A DNA stretch of 64,000 bases from Pseudomonas mendocina (GCF_900636545.1 NZ_LR134290.1:1674001-1738000); one strand, 5' to 3'; shown: positions 29,129 to 39,034, counted from the first letter of the stretch. The notes: generated by a model from the sequence alone, not told the origin. Made by a program: numbers and translations.

Positions 29129-30817
29129 ATGACCGAAAACTTCTGGAAGGACAAGTATCCCGTTGGGGTTGCTGCCGAAATCAATCCCGACCAGTACCCG
29201 AACATCCTCGCGGTATTGAAAGAGTCCTGCCAACGCTTCGCCGACAAGCCTGCTTTCAGCAACCTGGGCAAGACCCTGACCTACGGCGAGATCTACAAGC
29301 TCTCCGGTGACTTCGCCGCCTACCTGCAGAAGCACACCGATCTCAAGCCCGGCGACCGCATCGCCGTGCAGTTGCCCAACGTCCTGCAGTATCCCGTCGT
29401 GGTCTTCGGTGCCATGCGCGCCGGCCTAGTGGTGGTCAACACCAACCCGCTGTACACCGCACGGGAAATGGAGCACCAGTTCAACGACTCCGGCGCCAAG
29501 GCGCTGATCTGCCTGGCCAACATGGCCCACCTGGCCGAGCAGGTCGTGCCCAAGACCGGGGTGAAGACGGTGATCGTCACCGAAGTCGGCGACATGCTGC
29601 CGACCTTCAAGCGTCTGCTGGTCAACTTCGTGATCAAGCACGTGAAGAAGATGGTGCCGGCCTACAACCTGCCGCACGCCGTCAAACTCAACGACGCCCT
29701 GGCCAAGGGCCGCGGCCAGAGCTTCAGCGAAGCCAACCCGAGCAACGCCGATATCGCCGTGCTGCAGTACACCGGTGGCACCACCGGCGTGGCCAAGGGC
29801 GCGATGCTTACCCATCGCAACCTCGTGGCCAACATGCTGCAGGTCAAGGAGCTGATGGGCGCCAACCTCAATGAAGGTTGCGAGGTGCTGATCGCGCCGC
29901 TGCCGCTCTATCACATCTACGCCTTCACCTTTCACTGCATGGCGATGATGCTGATCGGCGGCCACAACATTCTGCTGACCAACCCGCGCGACCTGCCGTC
30001 GGTGATCAAGGACCTGGCCAAGTACCGCTTCACCGGCTTCGTCGGCCTCAATACCCTGTTCGTTGCCCTGTGCAACAACGAGGACTTCCGCAAGCTGGAC
30101 TTCTCCAGCCTGAAACTCACCGTCTCCGGCGGCATGGCCCTGCAGCTGGCCACGGCCGAGCGCTGGAAGGACGTCACCGGTTGCGCCATCTGCGAAGGCT
30201 TCGGCATGACCGAGACCAGCCCGGTGGCCACGGTCAACCCGTTCAGCGCCATCCAGCTCGGCACCATCGGCATTCCGGTGCCATCGACCCTGTGCCGCAT
30301 CATCAATGACGACGGCCAGGAGCTGGCCATCGGCGAAATCGGCGAGCTGTGCGTGAAAGGCCCGCAGGTGATGAAGGGCTACTGGCAGCGCCAGGAAGCC
30401 ACCGATGAAATCCTCGATGCCGATGGCTGGCTGAAGACCGGCGATATCGGCCTGATCCAGGAAGACGGCTACCTGCGCATCGTCGACCGCAAGAAGGACA
30501 TGATTCTGGTGTCCGGCTTCAACGTCTACCCGAACGAGCTGGAAGACGTGCTGGCGACCCTGCCGGGCGTGCTGCAGTGCGCTGCCATCGGTGTGCCGGA
30601 CGAGAAATCCGGCGAGGCGATCAAGGTGTTCGTGGTGGTCAAGCCGGGCGAGAGCGTGACCAAGGAGCAGGTGATGGAGCACATGCGCGCCAACCTCACC
30701 GGCTACAAGGTGCCCAAGGCTGTCGAGTTCCGCGACGTGCTGCCGACCACCAACGTCGGCAAGATCCTGCGCCGCGAACTGCGTGACGAAGAGCTGAAGA
30801 AACTGGGCAAGAAGTGA
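29129..30817 (+). CDS. fadD1: Long-chain acyl-CoA synthetase FadD1
   Basis: 562-aa paralogue of FadD2 with the same architecture: YTGGTTGVAKGAMLTH P-loop, CEGFGMTETSPVATV, GWLKTGDIGL, GFNVYPNELEDV and NVGKILRREL. The two proteins are clearly a diverged tandem pair of equal length. In P. aeruginosa the pair differs in chain-length preference and induction; here only duplication can be seen. The N-terminal TENFWKDKYPVGVAAEIN is typical of pseudomonad FadD1. Confidence 0.94.
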   Translation: MTENFWKDKYPVGVAAEINPDQYPNILAVLKESCQRFADKPAFSNLGKTLTYGEIYKLSGDFAAYLQKHTDLKPGDRIAVQLPNVLQYPVVVFGAMRAGLVVVNTNPLYTAREMEHQFNDSGAKALICLANMAHLAEQVVPKTGVKTVIVTEVGDMLPTFKRLLVNFVIKHVKKMVPAYNLPHAVKLNDALAKGRGQSFSEANPSNADIAVLQYTGGTTGVAKGAMLTHRNLVANMLQVKELMGANLNEGCEVLIAPLPLYHIYAFTFHCMAMMLIGGHNILLTNPRDLPSVIKDLAKYRFTGFVGLNTLFVALCNNEDFRKLDFSSLKLTVSGGMALQLATAERWKDVTGCAICEGFGMTETSPVATVNPFSAIQLGTIGIPVPSTLCRIINDDGQELAIGEIGELCVKGPQVMKGYWQRQEATDEILDADGWLKTGDIGLIQEDGYLRIVDRKKDMILVSGFNVYPNELEDVLATLPGVLQCAAIGVPDEKSGEAIKVFVVVKPGESVTKEQVMEHMRANLTGYKVPKAVEFRDVLPTTNVGKILRRELRDEELKKLGKK

Positions 30818-30843
30818 TTCGGGCCCGTTGAAACGTCCCCCAG

Positions 30844-30869
30844 CCCCTCTCCCGCAAGCGGGAGAGGGG
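30844..30869. repeat. Perfect 12-bp-arm palindrome after fadD1
   Basis: CCCCTCTCCCGC-AA-GCGGGAGAGGGG lies 26 nt after the fadD1 stop. A common intergenic palindrome type in pseudomonads that can form a strong hairpin. No T-run follows; the real terminator is the next hairpin. Confidence 0.75.
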
Positions 30870-30898
30870 AGCCAAGCGCGCATCCATCGACTGAAATG

Positions 30899-30920
30899 AC
30901 CCGCTACGGCGGGTTTTTTA
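30899..30920 (+). terminator. Intrinsic terminator between fadD1 and the MocR gene
   Basis: ACCCGC-TACG-GCGGGT hairpin followed by a T-run (30914-30919). On the other strand it lies at the end of the convergent MocR gene, whose stop is at 30918, so it may serve both. Confidence 0.8.
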
Positions 30921-32399
30921 TTGCCTGGCGCGCAGCAGGCCGGCCAGCTTTTTCACCGCAGGCTCCAGTTCGTGCGGGGCGTGCGCGGCGAAGCCCATCA
31001 GGATGCCGGCGGTGCGCTGCTCGGTGGCGTGCAGAGCGCTCAGCCCCAGCAGGTCGATGCCGGCCTGTCTGGCGGCAGCCACCAGCTCGTCTTCGTCGAT
31101 GTCGCGGATGAACACGCAGGGCATCTGCATGCCGCCGCTCGGCACCCGTGGCTGCACGAAGTCGCTCAGATGCTCGCGCACCAGTCGCGCCAACACGTCG
31201 CGGCGTTCGGCGTAGACGGCGCGCATGGTGCGGATATGCGCGCCGAAATGGCCACCCTCGATGAAGCGCGCCAGGGTGAGTTGCGGGATCGGCGCGCTGT
31301 GCCCGTCGAGCAGGGTGCGGGCCACGGTCATCGGCGCGACCAGCGCCTGCGGCAGCACCATGTAGCCGATGCGCAGGCCGGGAAACAGGGACTTGGTGAA
31401 GGTGCCGATGTAGATCGTGCGTTCGTAGGGGTCGAGCCCCTGCACGCAGGCCTTGGGTTTGCCGTCGTAGTGGAATTCGCTGTCGTAGTCGTCCTCGATG
31501 ATCCAGCCCTGCTGGCGCTGCGCCCACTCGATGATGGCCAGGCGGCGATCCAGCGCCAGCGTCGCGCCCGTCGGAAACTGGTGCGACGGAGTGAGGAACA
31601 CGGCTCTGGCGGATTCGCCCGCCTGATTCAGGCGCTCCACCTGCATGCCATGTTCATCCAGCGGCACGGGCATGCAATGCAGGCCGGCGGCCTCGAAGGC
31701 CTTGCGTGCGCCGTGGTAGGCCGGGTCTTCGATGAGGATGCGCTCGCCGGCATCGAGCAGCACCGTGGCGCACAGGGTCAGTGCCTGTTGCGAGCTGGTG
31801 AGGATCAGCACCCGTTCCGCCGTGGCGTTGGCACCGCGTTCGAGGTTGATGTAGTCGGCGATGGCGCGGCGTAGCGCCTCCATGCCCTGTGGCGGGCTGT
31901 GCAGCAGGGCGCGATGGCCCTGTTCCTTGAGCACCTGGCGTTGCAGGCGCTCCCAGGTCGGCAGCGGAAAACTGCGGGTTTCCGGTACGCCGGGGGCGAA
32001 GGGGCGCGGCATGAGGAAATCCCGCACGCCGCCGTTGTGGAACAGGGCGTTGCCGCGCTGGCTCAGACGCGGCGTCGCCGACTGCGGCGCGCGTGCCCGG
32101 GCCTTGCCGCGCCCCGGCAGGCGCTGCGTGCGCTCGGAGACGAAACTGCCGCTGCCGACGCGGCGCTCGATGAAGCCCTCGGCATGCAGTTGGCTGTAGG
32201 CCGCCTCCACCGTATCGCGCGATACCGCCAGGGACTTGGCCAGGGCGCGTGAGGCCGGCAGGGATTTGCCCGCGTCGAGCACGCCATCGAGGATCAACTG
32301 GCGAATCGCCCGCTGCACGCGCAGATGCAGGGGCTGGGCGCCATGGGCCGGGTCGTCGATCCAGGCTTTGACGGATTCGAGTTGGGCATGCTTGAACAA
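30918..32399 (-). CDS. MocR-type PLP-dependent regulator (GntR HTH plus aminotransferase domain)
   Basis: 493-aa chimera. A GntR winged helix at about residues 20-90 (LHLRVQRAIRQLILDGVL, SRALAKSLAVSRDTVEAAY) is joined by an Arg/Ala-rich linker to a fold-type I aminotransferase domain (about residues 130-490). The PLP Schiff-base Lys is in GTFTKSLFPGLRIGYM, and EDDYDSEFHYDG holds the cofactor Asp/Tyr. MocR proteins such as PdxR, GabR and TauR sense PLP or its amino-acid adducts. It is divergent from the BenE-YggS-aminotransferase-GlyA operon with a palindrome between, so it likely controls that operon. The effector is unknown. Confidence 0.93.
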   Translation of the reverse strand: MFKHAQLESVKAWIDDPAHGAQPLHLRVQRAIRQLILDGVLDAGKSLPASRALAKSLAVSRDTVEAAYSQLHAEGFIERRVGSGSFVSERTQRLPGRGKARARAPQSATPRLSQRGNALFHNGGVRDFLMPRPFAPGVPETRSFPLPTWERLQRQVLKEQGHRALLHSPPQGMEALRRAIADYINLERGANATAERVLILTSSQQALTLCATVLLDAGERILIEDPAYHGARKAFEAAGLHCMPVPLDEHGMQVERLNQAGESARAVFLTPSHQFPTGATLALDRRLAIIEWAQRQQGWIIEDDYDSEFHYDGKPKACVQGLDPYERTIYIGTFTKSLFPGLRIGYMVLPQALVAPMTVARTLLDGHSAPIPQLTLARFIEGGHFGAHIRTMRAVYAERRDVLARLVREHLSDFVQPRVPSGGMQMPCVFIRDIDEDELVAAARQAGIDLLGLSALHATEQRTAGILMGFAAHAPHELEPAVKKLAGLLRARQ

Positions 32400-32423
32400 T
32401 TGGTCTGTATTCCTATGCGAAAG

Positions 32424-32443
32424 TGGCCTGATAAATCAGGCCA
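32424..32443. promoter_or_regulatory. 20-bp inverted repeat, putative MocR operator
   Basis: TGGCCTGATAAATCAGGCCA has 9-bp perfect arms around AA. It lies between the divergent MocR (start 32399) and BenE (start 32507) genes. A TATAAC-like -10 at 32453-32458 would place it over the -35 region of the benE promoter, a position suited to activation or repression. Confidence 0.6.
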
Positions 32444-32506
32444 TTCTAGGCTTATAACGTTGCCTCGCAAGCCTTCTCCCATTCCATCAGGAGCCCTTGT
32501 CAGGCC

Positions 32507-33748
32507 ATGTCCGCGCATTCCTCGTTCTCCTCCCTCCGTCCGGGCGACCTCACCCACCCCATCGTGGCGGGGCTGATCTCGGTCATCGTCAACTATGGCG
32601 GCACCTTCATCCTGGTGTTCCAGGCGGCCAGGGTGGCCGGGCTCAGCCCGGAGCTGACGGCCTCCTGGGTGTGGTCGGTGTCCATTGGCGTGGGGGTGAC
32701 CGGTATCGTCCTGAGCTGGATGGCGCGCGCGCCGATCATCACTGCCTGGTCGACGCCGGCGGCGGCATTTCTGGTGACGGCACTGGCCACCACGCCCTAT
32801 GCCGAGGCCGTCGGCGCGTACCTGATCTCGGCGGCGGCCTTCGTCCTGCTGGGGTTGTCCGGCTGGTTCGAGCGGGTCATCCGCCTGATTCCGAACGGGG
32901 TGGCGGCCGGGTTGCTGGCGGGCATCCTGTTGCAGTTCGGCATCGGCGCCTTCGCCAGCGTCAGCCTCGACCCGCTGCTGGCCGGGGTGCTGATCGTCAG
33001 CTACCTGGCGTTCAAGCGCTTGAGTGCACGCTATGCGGTGGTCGGCATCCTGCTGCTGGGCCTGGCCTTCCTGCTGCTGCAGACGCGGGTCGACCTCTCC
33101 AGCGTCAGCCTGGCACTGGCGGCGCCGGTGTTCACCGCGCCTGCGTTTTCCCTCAATGCACTGCTGAGCGTGGCGCTGCCGCTGTTCCTGATCACCCTGA
33201 CCGGGCAGTACATGCCCGGCATGCTGGTGTTGCGCAACGATGGCTTCAGCACCAGCGCCAACCCCATCGTCACCCTGACCGGGCTTGGCTCGCTGCTGAT
33301 GGCGCCGTTCGGCTCGCATGCCTTCAACCTCGCCGCCATCACCGCTGCCATCTGCACCGGGCGCGAGGCCCACGAAGACCCCTCCAAGCGCTGGATCGCC
33401 GGGATCGCCGCCGGGGCGCTGTACATCCTGGTGGGCATCTTCGGCGTCACCCTGGCGGCAGTGTTCATGGCCTTTCCGGCGACCTTCATCGCTACGCTGG
33501 CCGGCCTGGCGTTGCTCGGCACCATTGGCGGCAGCCTGGCCAGCGCCATGGCCGATGCACGAACCCGCGAGGCCTCGCTGATCACCTTCCTGGCGGCGGC
33601 TGCCAATATCAACCTGCTGGGCATCGGTGGTGCGTTCTGGGGGCTGGTGATCGGGTTGCTGGCCTATGCCGTGCTCAATGGGCGCTGGTCGCCACGCCCG
33701 GCGCAGGCCGGCGCGGCGGAACTGCCGGTGAACAAGGGGGTGAACTGA
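32507..33748 (+). CDS. BenE-family (benzoate/H+ symporter-like) transporter
   Basis: 413-aa inner-membrane protein with about twelve hydrophobic segments. BenE-type signatures include the N-terminal PIVAGLISVIVNYGGTF, WSTPAAAFLVTALATT (about residue 85), LTGQYMPGMLVLRNDGFS (about residue 240) and FGSHAFNLAAITAAICTG (about residue 268). The family name comes from benzoate import, but no aromatic catabolism gene is nearby. It heads an operon of PLP-dependent proteins, so an amino-acid-like or B6-related substrate is plausible (inference). It is followed without gap by the yggS-like gene (TGATG). Confidence 0.88.
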   Translation: MSAHSSFSSLRPGDLTHPIVAGLISVIVNYGGTFILVFQAARVAGLSPELTASWVWSVSIGVGVTGIVLSWMARAPIITAWSTPAAAFLVTALATTPYAEAVGAYLISAAAFVLLGLSGWFERVIRLIPNGVAAGLLAGILLQFGIGAFASVSLDPLLAGVLIVSYLAFKRLSARYAVVGILLLGLAFLLLQTRVDLSSVSLALAAPVFTAPAFSLNALLSVALPLFLITLTGQYMPGMLVLRNDGFSTSANPIVTLTGLGSLLMAPFGSHAFNLAAITAAICTGREAHEDPSKRWIAGIAAGALYILVGIFGVTLAAVFMAFPATFIATLAGLALLGTIGGSLASAMADARTREASLITFLAAAANINLLGIGGAFWGLVIGLLAYAVLNGRWSPRPAQAGAAELPVNKGVN

Positions 33749-34551
33749 TGCCGGCCGATCATTCCACCGCCACCCGTCACGACCACCACGGGCGTTATCC
33801 CGAGGCCGCCTCGGTGGAGGATTTTCGCCACAACCTGGCCGAGGTGCAGCGCCGCATCGAGGCGGCCTGCCAGCGCGTCGGCCGTGACCCGGCCTCGGTG
33901 CGCCTGCTGCCGGTGAGCAAGACCAAGCCCGAGGCCAGCCTGCGTCTGGCCTATGCCGCCGGCTGCCGGATGCTCGGCGAAAACAAGGTGCAGGAAGCCC
34001 ATGGCAAGTGGCTGTCCATGCAGGACCTGGGCGACCTGCAGTGGTCGGTGATCGGCCACCTGCAGACCAACAAGGCCAAGCTGGTAGCGCGTTTCGCCAC
34101 GGAATTCCAGGCCCTGGACAGCCTGCGCCTGGCCGAGGCGCTGGATCGCCGCCTGCAGGTCGAAGGCCGTGCGCTGGACGTGTTCGTGCAGGTCAATACC
34201 TCCGGCGAGGCCAGCAAGTACGGCCTCGCACCCGAGGATGTGGCGGCGTTCGTCCAGGCACTGCCGGCGTTCTCCGCACTGCGGGTGCGCGGGCTGATGA
34301 CCCTGGCGCTGTTCTCCAGCGAGGCTGAGCGGGTGCGCCAGTGCTTCGTGCGCCTGCGTGAGCTGCGTGACCGACTGCGCCAGGACGCGCCGTCTGGCGT
34401 CGAGCCGGAGGCGCTGTCGATGGGCATGTCCGGGGATTTCGAGATCGCCATCGAAGAGGGCGCCACGGTGGTGCGCGTCGGCCAGGCGATCTTCGGTGCG
34501 CGGTCATTGCCGGATAGCCACTACTGGCCGGGCGCCGTGCCCGCTGAATAA
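33748..34551 (+). CDS. YggS-family PLP-binding homeostasis protein (PLPBP)
   Basis: 267-aa PLP-binding alanine-racemase-N-fold protein. PLP Lys is in LLPVSKTKPEAS, with LGENKVQEAHGK, WSVIGHLQTNKAK, FVQVNTSGEASKYG, LMTLA and SMGMSGDFEIAIEEG motifs as in YggS/ProSC. It carries a His-rich N-terminal extension of about 30 residues (TRHDHHGRYPEAASVEDFR) relative to usual 230-aa members. The start codon overlaps the BenE stop. The usual pseudomonad yggS sits beside pilT/proC, so this looks like a second, cluster-specific copy. YggS has no known catalysis and buffers PLP and amino-acid pools. Confidence 0.92.
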   Translation: MPADHSTATRHDHHGRYPEAASVEDFRHNLAEVQRRIEAACQRVGRDPASVRLLPVSKTKPEASLRLAYAAGCRMLGENKVQEAHGKWLSMQDLGDLQWSVIGHLQTNKAKLVARFATEFQALDSLRLAEALDRRLQVEGRALDVFVQVNTSGEASKYGLAPEDVAAFVQALPAFSALRVRGLMTLALFSSEAERVRQCFVRLRELRDRLRQDAPSGVEPEALSMGMSGDFEIAIEEGATVVRVGQAIFGARSLPDSHYWPGAVPAE

Positions 34552-34588
34552 CCCTGATCCTTTCCACTGCTGCCGTGAGGTTCGATCC

Positions 34589-35770
34589 ATGTCCACCGCT
34601 CATTCCCATCTGATGCGTGCCTATGCCCGCCAACCGCTGTCCTTCGTTCGTGGCAGCGGTGCGCTGCTGTGGGACGAGCAAGGCGTGGAGTACCTCGATG
34701 CCATCGCCGGCGTGGCGGTCACCAGCCTCGGCCATGCGCACCCGGAGATCACTGCGGTCATCGCCGAGCAGGCCGGGATGCTGCTGCACACCTCCAACGT
34801 CTTTCGCATCGACTGGCAGGAGCGTCTGGGCGAGCGCCTCTGCGCGCTCACCGGGATGCAGCGGGCGTTCTTCTGCAACTCGGGCGCCGAGGCCAACGAG
34901 GCGGCCCTCAAGCTGGCGCGCCTGCATGGCCAACGCAAGGGCGTCGCCAGGCCCACCGTGCTGGTGATGGATAACGGCTTCCATGGGCGCACCATCGGCA
35001 CGCTGTCCGCCTCGGGCAACCCGGCGAAGCAGGCCGGCTTCGAGCCCTTGCTCGATGGCTTCGTGCGCGTGCCCTACGACGATATCGAGGCCGTGCGCCA
35101 GGCCGCCGAACAGCACCCGGACATCGTCGCGGTGCTGCTCGAGCCGGTGCAGGGCGAGGGCGGCATCCGCGTCGCCAGCATCGCCTACCTGCGCGAACTG
35201 CGGGCCCTGTGCGACCGGCATGGCTGGCTGCTGATGCTCGACGAGATCCAGGCCGGCATGGGCCGTACCGGCGCCTGGTTCGGCCACCAGCATGCGGGCA
35301 TCACGGCCGACGTGATGACCCTGGCCAAGGCCCTGGGCAATGGCCTGCCCATCGGCGCCTGCGTGGCGCGCGGTGAGGCCGCCGACCTGTTCTCTCCGGG
35401 GTTGCACGGCTCCACCTTCGGCGGCAACCCGCTGGCCTGTCGGGTGGCCTGCAGCGTGCTCGACATCATGCAGCGCGACGAACTGCCAATGCGCGCCGCC
35501 GTGCTCGGCGAGCGTCTGCTCGGGCGTTTGCAGCAGGCGCTGGGCGATCACCCCGAGGTCATCGCCATTCGTGGCCGGGGCCTGATGGTCGGCATCGAGT
35601 TGAGCCGCCCCTGCAAGGAACTGGTGGGGCGTGCACTGAGCGAACAACGCCTGCTGATCACCGTGACCCGTGACAGCACCATCCGCCTGCTGCCGGCGCT
35701 GATCTGCAGCGAAGCGCAGATCGACGACATCGCCCAGCGCATTACCCAGCTACTGAAACCTGCGAACTGA
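34589..35770 (+). CDS. Class III aminotransferase (acetylornithine-type)
   Basis: 393-aa PLP-dependent omega-aminotransferase. [18 protein letters not shown] (about residue 93), the [14 protein letters not shown] stretch, [20 protein letters not shown] with the cofactor Asp, and [13 protein letters not shown] with the Schiff-base Lys (about residue 248) are all visible. It most resembles ArgD/AstC enzymes, but context is not arginine metabolism, so the amino donor is unknown. The ATG at 34589 follows GTGAGG. 37 nt after yggS and 19 nt before glyA, hence one operon. Confidence 0.92.
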   Translation: MSTAHSHLMRAYARQPLSFVRGSGALLWDEQGVEYLDAIAGVAVTSLGHAHPEITAVIAEQAGMLLHTSNVFRIDWQERLGERLCALTGMQRAFFCNSGAEANEAALKLARLHGQRKGVARPTVLVMDNGFHGRTIGTLSASGNPAKQAGFEPLLDGFVRVPYDDIEAVRQAAEQHPDIVAVLLEPVQGEGGIRVASIAYLRELRALCDRHGWLLMLDEIQAGMGRTGAWFGHQHAGITADVMTLAKALGNGLPIGACVARGEAADLFSPGLHGSTFGGNPLACRVACSVLDIMQRDELPMRAAVLGERLLGRLQQALGDHPEVIAIRGRGLMVGIELSRPCKELVGRALSEQRLLITVTRDSTIRLLPALICSEAQIDDIAQRITQLLKPAN

Positions 35771-35789
35771 CCCACGAGGAAATGACCCC

Positions 35790-37064
35790 ATGTATGACGC
35801 CGCCCTGAGCCTGGCCGATTTCGACCCCGAACTGGCCGAGGCCGTGCGCCTCGAAGAAGGCCGCCAGGAGGATCACGTCGAACTGATCGCCTCCGAGAAC
35901 TACGCCAGCCCGCTGGTAATGGCGATCCAGCACTCGGTATTCACCAACAAGTACGCCGAAGGTTACCCCGGCAAGCGCTACTACAGCGGCTGCGAGCATG
36001 TGGACGTGGCCGAGCGTCTGGCCATCGAACGACTCAAGGCGTTGTTCGATTGCGACTACGCCAACGTCCAGCCGCACGCCGGGGCCCAGGCCAATGCTGC
36101 GGTATTCCTGGCGCTGACCAATCCGGGCGACACCGTGATGGGCATGAACCTGGCGCAGGGTGGCCACCTTACCCACGGCAACCCGTCCAATTTCTCCGGG
36201 CGGCATTACCGCATCGTGCCCTATGGCCTGGACCCGGAAACCGGCCTGATCGACTACGACGAGATGGAGCGCATCGCCCTGGAGACCCGGCCGAAGATGC
36301 TGATTGGCGGCTTCTCCGCCTATTCGCGGCACAAGGACTGGGCGCGCATGCGTGCCATCGCCGACAAGGTGGGTGCCATTTTCTGGGTGGACATGGCGCA
36401 TGTCGCCGGCCTGGTGGCGGCGGGTGAATACCCCAGCCCGCTGCCCCATGCTCATGTTGTCACCAGCACCACCCACAAGACCCTGCGCGGCCCACGTGGC
36501 GGCATCATCCTGGCCAAGGGGCAGGGCGAGGACTTCTACAAGCGGCTCGATTCCGCGGTATTCCCCGGCATCCAGGGCGGCCCGCTGATGCATGTGATCG
36601 CCGCCAAGGCGATCGCCTTCAAGGAAGCGCTGCAACCCGAGTTCAAGACCTATCAACGCCAGGTATTGAGCAATGCCCGGGCCATGGCTGCGGTGCTGCA
36701 GCAGCGTGGTTATCGCATCGTCTCGGGCGGCACCGACAACCACCTGATGCTGATCGACCTGTCCGACCGGCCTTACACCGGCAAGGAGGCGGATGCCGCC
36801 CTGAGCGACGCGCACATCACCGCCAACAAGAACTCCGTGCCCAACGACCCGCGCTCGCCATTCGTGACCTCGGGGCTGCGCATTGGCACGCCGGCCGTGA
36901 CCACGCGAGGCTTCGGCATCGCCGAATGCGAGCGCCTGGCCGGCTGGCTGTGTGACGTGCTGGATGCTCTGGTGGCAGATGGCGAAACGCAGGTGGCGGT
37001 GCGTGATCGGGTGCGTGAGCAGGTGACCGAGCTGTGCCGGCGCTTTCCGGTTTACCGCCGCTAG
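35790..37064 (+). CDS. glyA: Serine hydroxymethyltransferase
   Basis: 424-aa PLP enzyme interconverting serine and glycine with tetrahydrofolate, or cleaving beta-hydroxy amino acids. Motifs seen are [15 protein letters not shown] (residue about 30), [42 protein letters not shown], the Schiff-base Lys in [14 protein letters not shown] (about residue 230) and [15 protein letters not shown]. The start follows CGAGGAAATG. Pseudomonads usually carry more than one glyA; this copy is the last gene of the MocR-linked operon and may be dedicated to that pathway. Confidence 0.94.
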   Translation: MYDAALSLADFDPELAEAVRLEEGRQEDHVELIASENYASPLVMAIQHSVFTNKYAEGYPGKRYYSGCEHVDVAERLAIERLKALFDCDYANVQPHAGAQANAAVFLALTNPGDTVMGMNLAQGGHLTHGNPSNFSGRHYRIVPYGLDPETGLIDYDEMERIALETRPKMLIGGFSAYSRHKDWARMRAIADKVGAIFWVDMAHVAGLVAAGEYPSPLPHAHVVTSTTHKTLRGPRGGIILAKGQGEDFYKRLDSAVFPGIQGGPLMHVIAAKAIAFKEALQPEFKTYQRQVLSNARAMAAVLQQRGYRIVSGGTDNHLMLIDLSDRPYTGKEADAALSDAHITANKNSVPNDPRSPFVTSGLRIGTPAVTTRGFGIAECERLAGWLCDVLDALVADGETQVAVRDRVREQVTELCRRFPVYRR

Positions 37065-37097
37065 CCACCAGGCCGCTCCCAGGCAACTTTCGATAGG

Positions 37098-37129
37098 GCG
37101 CCTGGCGGCATCTCCTTGCCGCCAGGCGC
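37098..37129 (+). terminator. Strong hairpin after glyA
   Basis: GCGCCTGGCGGC-ATCTCCTT-GCCGCCAGGCGC, a perfect 12-bp stem 34 nt after the stop. No T-run, but this is likely the end of the PLP-protein operon transcript. Confidence 0.7.
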
Positions 37130-37236
37130 TCGTGCTCGGTATCGCTCGCCAGCCGCATTGCGCAATCGGAGCGGTCGGGCGCTGGCGGAAATTGCCTGGA
37201 TCGTCTGGTAGACAGGCCGATCATAGACGCGGCAAA

Positions 37237-37247
37237 TGGTCATACCA
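37237..37247. promoter_or_regulatory. FadR-subfamily GntR operator-like site TGGTCATACCA
   Basis: Matches the TGGT-N3-ACCA dyad bound by FadR-subfamily GntR regulators (LldR, PdhR, GlcC, FadR). It lies 90 nt before the chemoreceptor start in an otherwise AT-rich promoter region. Confidence 0.4.
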
Positions 37248-37336
37248 GTTTTTGCTTTTCTCTGTTCTTTTGCGGTCAGCAGATTGGCAATATGCCGGCT
37301 TGATAACATCAAAGCGCCGGTAAAGGTGTACTGCCA

Positions 37337-39022
37337 ATGATCCTCTCTCTGCGTCTGCGTTCCAAAGTGCTGCTGCTGGCTTTGGGGCCTATCTGCCTGT
37401 TGACCCTGTTGCTCAGCTCCATCGCTTTCGTCGTTCTCGGTAACCTGGCCGATCATCAGGAGGCCCAGACCCGGGCCAAGCTGGTGGCGGACCGCAAGGC
37501 CGAGATCAAGCAATACGTCGAGCTGGCGCTCAATGCTATTGCCCCGCTGTACCAGGCGTCCGCCGACGGTGACATGGCCGCGCGCGCCCAGGCTGTCGAG
37601 GTGCTGAAGCGGCTGTCTTATGGCGCGGATGGTTACTTCTGGGGCTACGACAGCAACGTCCGTCGCGTGCTGCAGGGCAATACCAATGACCGCATCGGCG
37701 AGGATTTCAGCGGCTACCGCGACCCCAACGGTATCTACGCCATTCGTGAGCTGGTGCGAGCCGGCACCGATGGCAGCCATTACGTCGACTACAGCTTCGT
37801 CCTCGGCGACGGCAAGGTGTTGGTGCCCAAGGTCGGTTATTCGCATCACCTGCCCAAGTGGAAGATGGTCTTTGGCACCTCGGTCAATCTCGACGGCGTG
37901 GAGCGCGACGTCCAGGCTGCGCGTGCGCAGTTTCAGGAGAGCGTCGACCGTCTGCTGATGGTCATGGCGGGCTCTGCCATTGGTCTGCTGCTGGTGCTGG
38001 CCCTGTTGTCCCTGCCGCTGGCGGCATCGATCACCAAGCCGGTGCAGCTGATCAAGAGCAAGCTCGATGACATGGCTGCCGGGGAGGGGGACCTGACCCA
38101 GCGCCTGCCGGTCACCAGCCAGGACGAGCTGGGGGAACTGGCAACCTCCTTCAATGCCTTCGTCGCCAAGATTCATGCACTGGTGCAGCAGGTGTCGGTG
38201 ACCACCGATCAGCTGTTCGGTCTGGTCGGCGGCGTATCCAGCCAGGCCCAGCGTTCCGAACAGGCCATGGCCGGGCAGCGCCATGAGACCGATCAGGTCG
38301 CCACTGCCATCAACGAGATGTCCGCTGCGGCCCATGAGGTGGCGCAGAGTGCCCAGCGCGCCGCCGAGGCTGCGCGTGAGACGGACCAGCAGGGGCACGA
38401 GGCCAAGCGGGTGGTCGATGGCAGCATCGCCCACATCCATGATCTGGTGGGGGAGGTGCGCAGCAGCAGTGAGTCACTGGACAGCCTGCGCCGTGATGTA
38501 CAGGGCATCGTCAGTGTGCTGGAGGTGATCCGCGCGATCGCCGACCAGACCAACCTGCTGGCCCTCAATGCCGCCATCGAGGCAGCGCGCGCGGGCGAGG
38601 CTGGGCGTGGTTTCGCCGTGGTCGCAGATGAAGTGCGCGCCCTGGCCAGCCGCACTCAGCAGAGCACGGGCGAGATCCAGGGCATGATCGATCGTCTGCA
38701 GAATGCGACCAGCGAGGCGGTGGCGGCTATGCAGCGTGCCAGCCAGATGGGTGACAGCACCCGTGAGCAGGCCAGCCATGCCGGCGAGGCGCTGGACAGC
38801 ATCGCGGTGTTGATCGGCACCATCAACTCGATGAACGCGCAGATCGCCAGCGCTGCCGAAGAGCAGACGGCCGTGGCCGAAGAGATCAACCGCAGCGTGC
38901 ATCAGATCGCCGTCGCGGTGGACGAAGTCGCCAGCGACGCGGCGCAGGGTGCGCAGGCCGCTCGCGACCTCGACGGCCTGGGTGGGCGTCTGCAGGGGCT
39001 GGTCGGCCAGTTCCGCGTCTGA
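37337..39022 (+). CDS. Methyl-accepting chemotaxis protein with sCache_2 sensor
   Basis: 561-aa transmembrane chemoreceptor. TM1 is about residues 10-35. The periplasmic single-Cache domain (about residues 40-205) contains [17 protein letters not shown] and [14 protein letters not shown], typical of sCache_2 sensors for short organic acids. TM2 is about residues 212-236, HAMP about 237-290, and the signalling hairpin tip reads [20 protein letters not shown]. No CheR-binding pentapeptide is at the C-terminus. Transcribed alone. The upstream GntR-like site hints at control by lactate, pyruvate or glycolate. Confidence 0.93.
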   Translation: MILSLRLRSKVLLLALGPICLLTLLLSSIAFVVLGNLADHQEAQTRAKLVADRKAEIKQYVELALNAIAPLYQASADGDMAARAQAVEVLKRLSYGADGYFWGYDSNVRRVLQGNTNDRIGEDFSGYRDPNGIYAIRELVRAGTDGSHYVDYSFVLGDGKVLVPKVGYSHHLPKWKMVFGTSVNLDGVERDVQAARAQFQESVDRLLMVMAGSAIGLLLVLALLSLPLAASITKPVQLIKSKLDDMAAGEGDLTQRLPVTSQDELGELATSFNAFVAKIHALVQQVSVTTDQLFGLVGGVSSQAQRSEQAMAGQRHETDQVATAINEMSAAAHEVAQSAQRAAEAARETDQQGHEAKRVVDGSIAHIHDLVGEVRSSSESLDSLRRDVQGIVSVLEVIRAIADQTNLLALNAAIEAARAGEAGRGFAVVADEVRALASRTQQSTGEIQGMIDRLQNATSEAVAAMQRASQMGDSTREQASHAGEALDSIAVLIGTINSMNAQIASAAEEQTAVAEEINRSVHQIAVAVDEVASDAAQGAQAARDLDGLGGRLQGLVGQFRV

Positions 39023-39034
39023 GTATCGAGCGCT

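Noticed and set aside
27050..30817. fadD2/fadD1 as an assembly duplication
   Set aside because: The two genes differ throughout in sequence and the tandem order is the known one in P. aeruginosa.
32497..33747. Apparent N-terminal extension making yggS a 684-residue fusion
   Set aside because: The upstream part is the wrong frame of the BenE gene; the real start at 33748 overlaps the BenE stop and gives a normal YggS.
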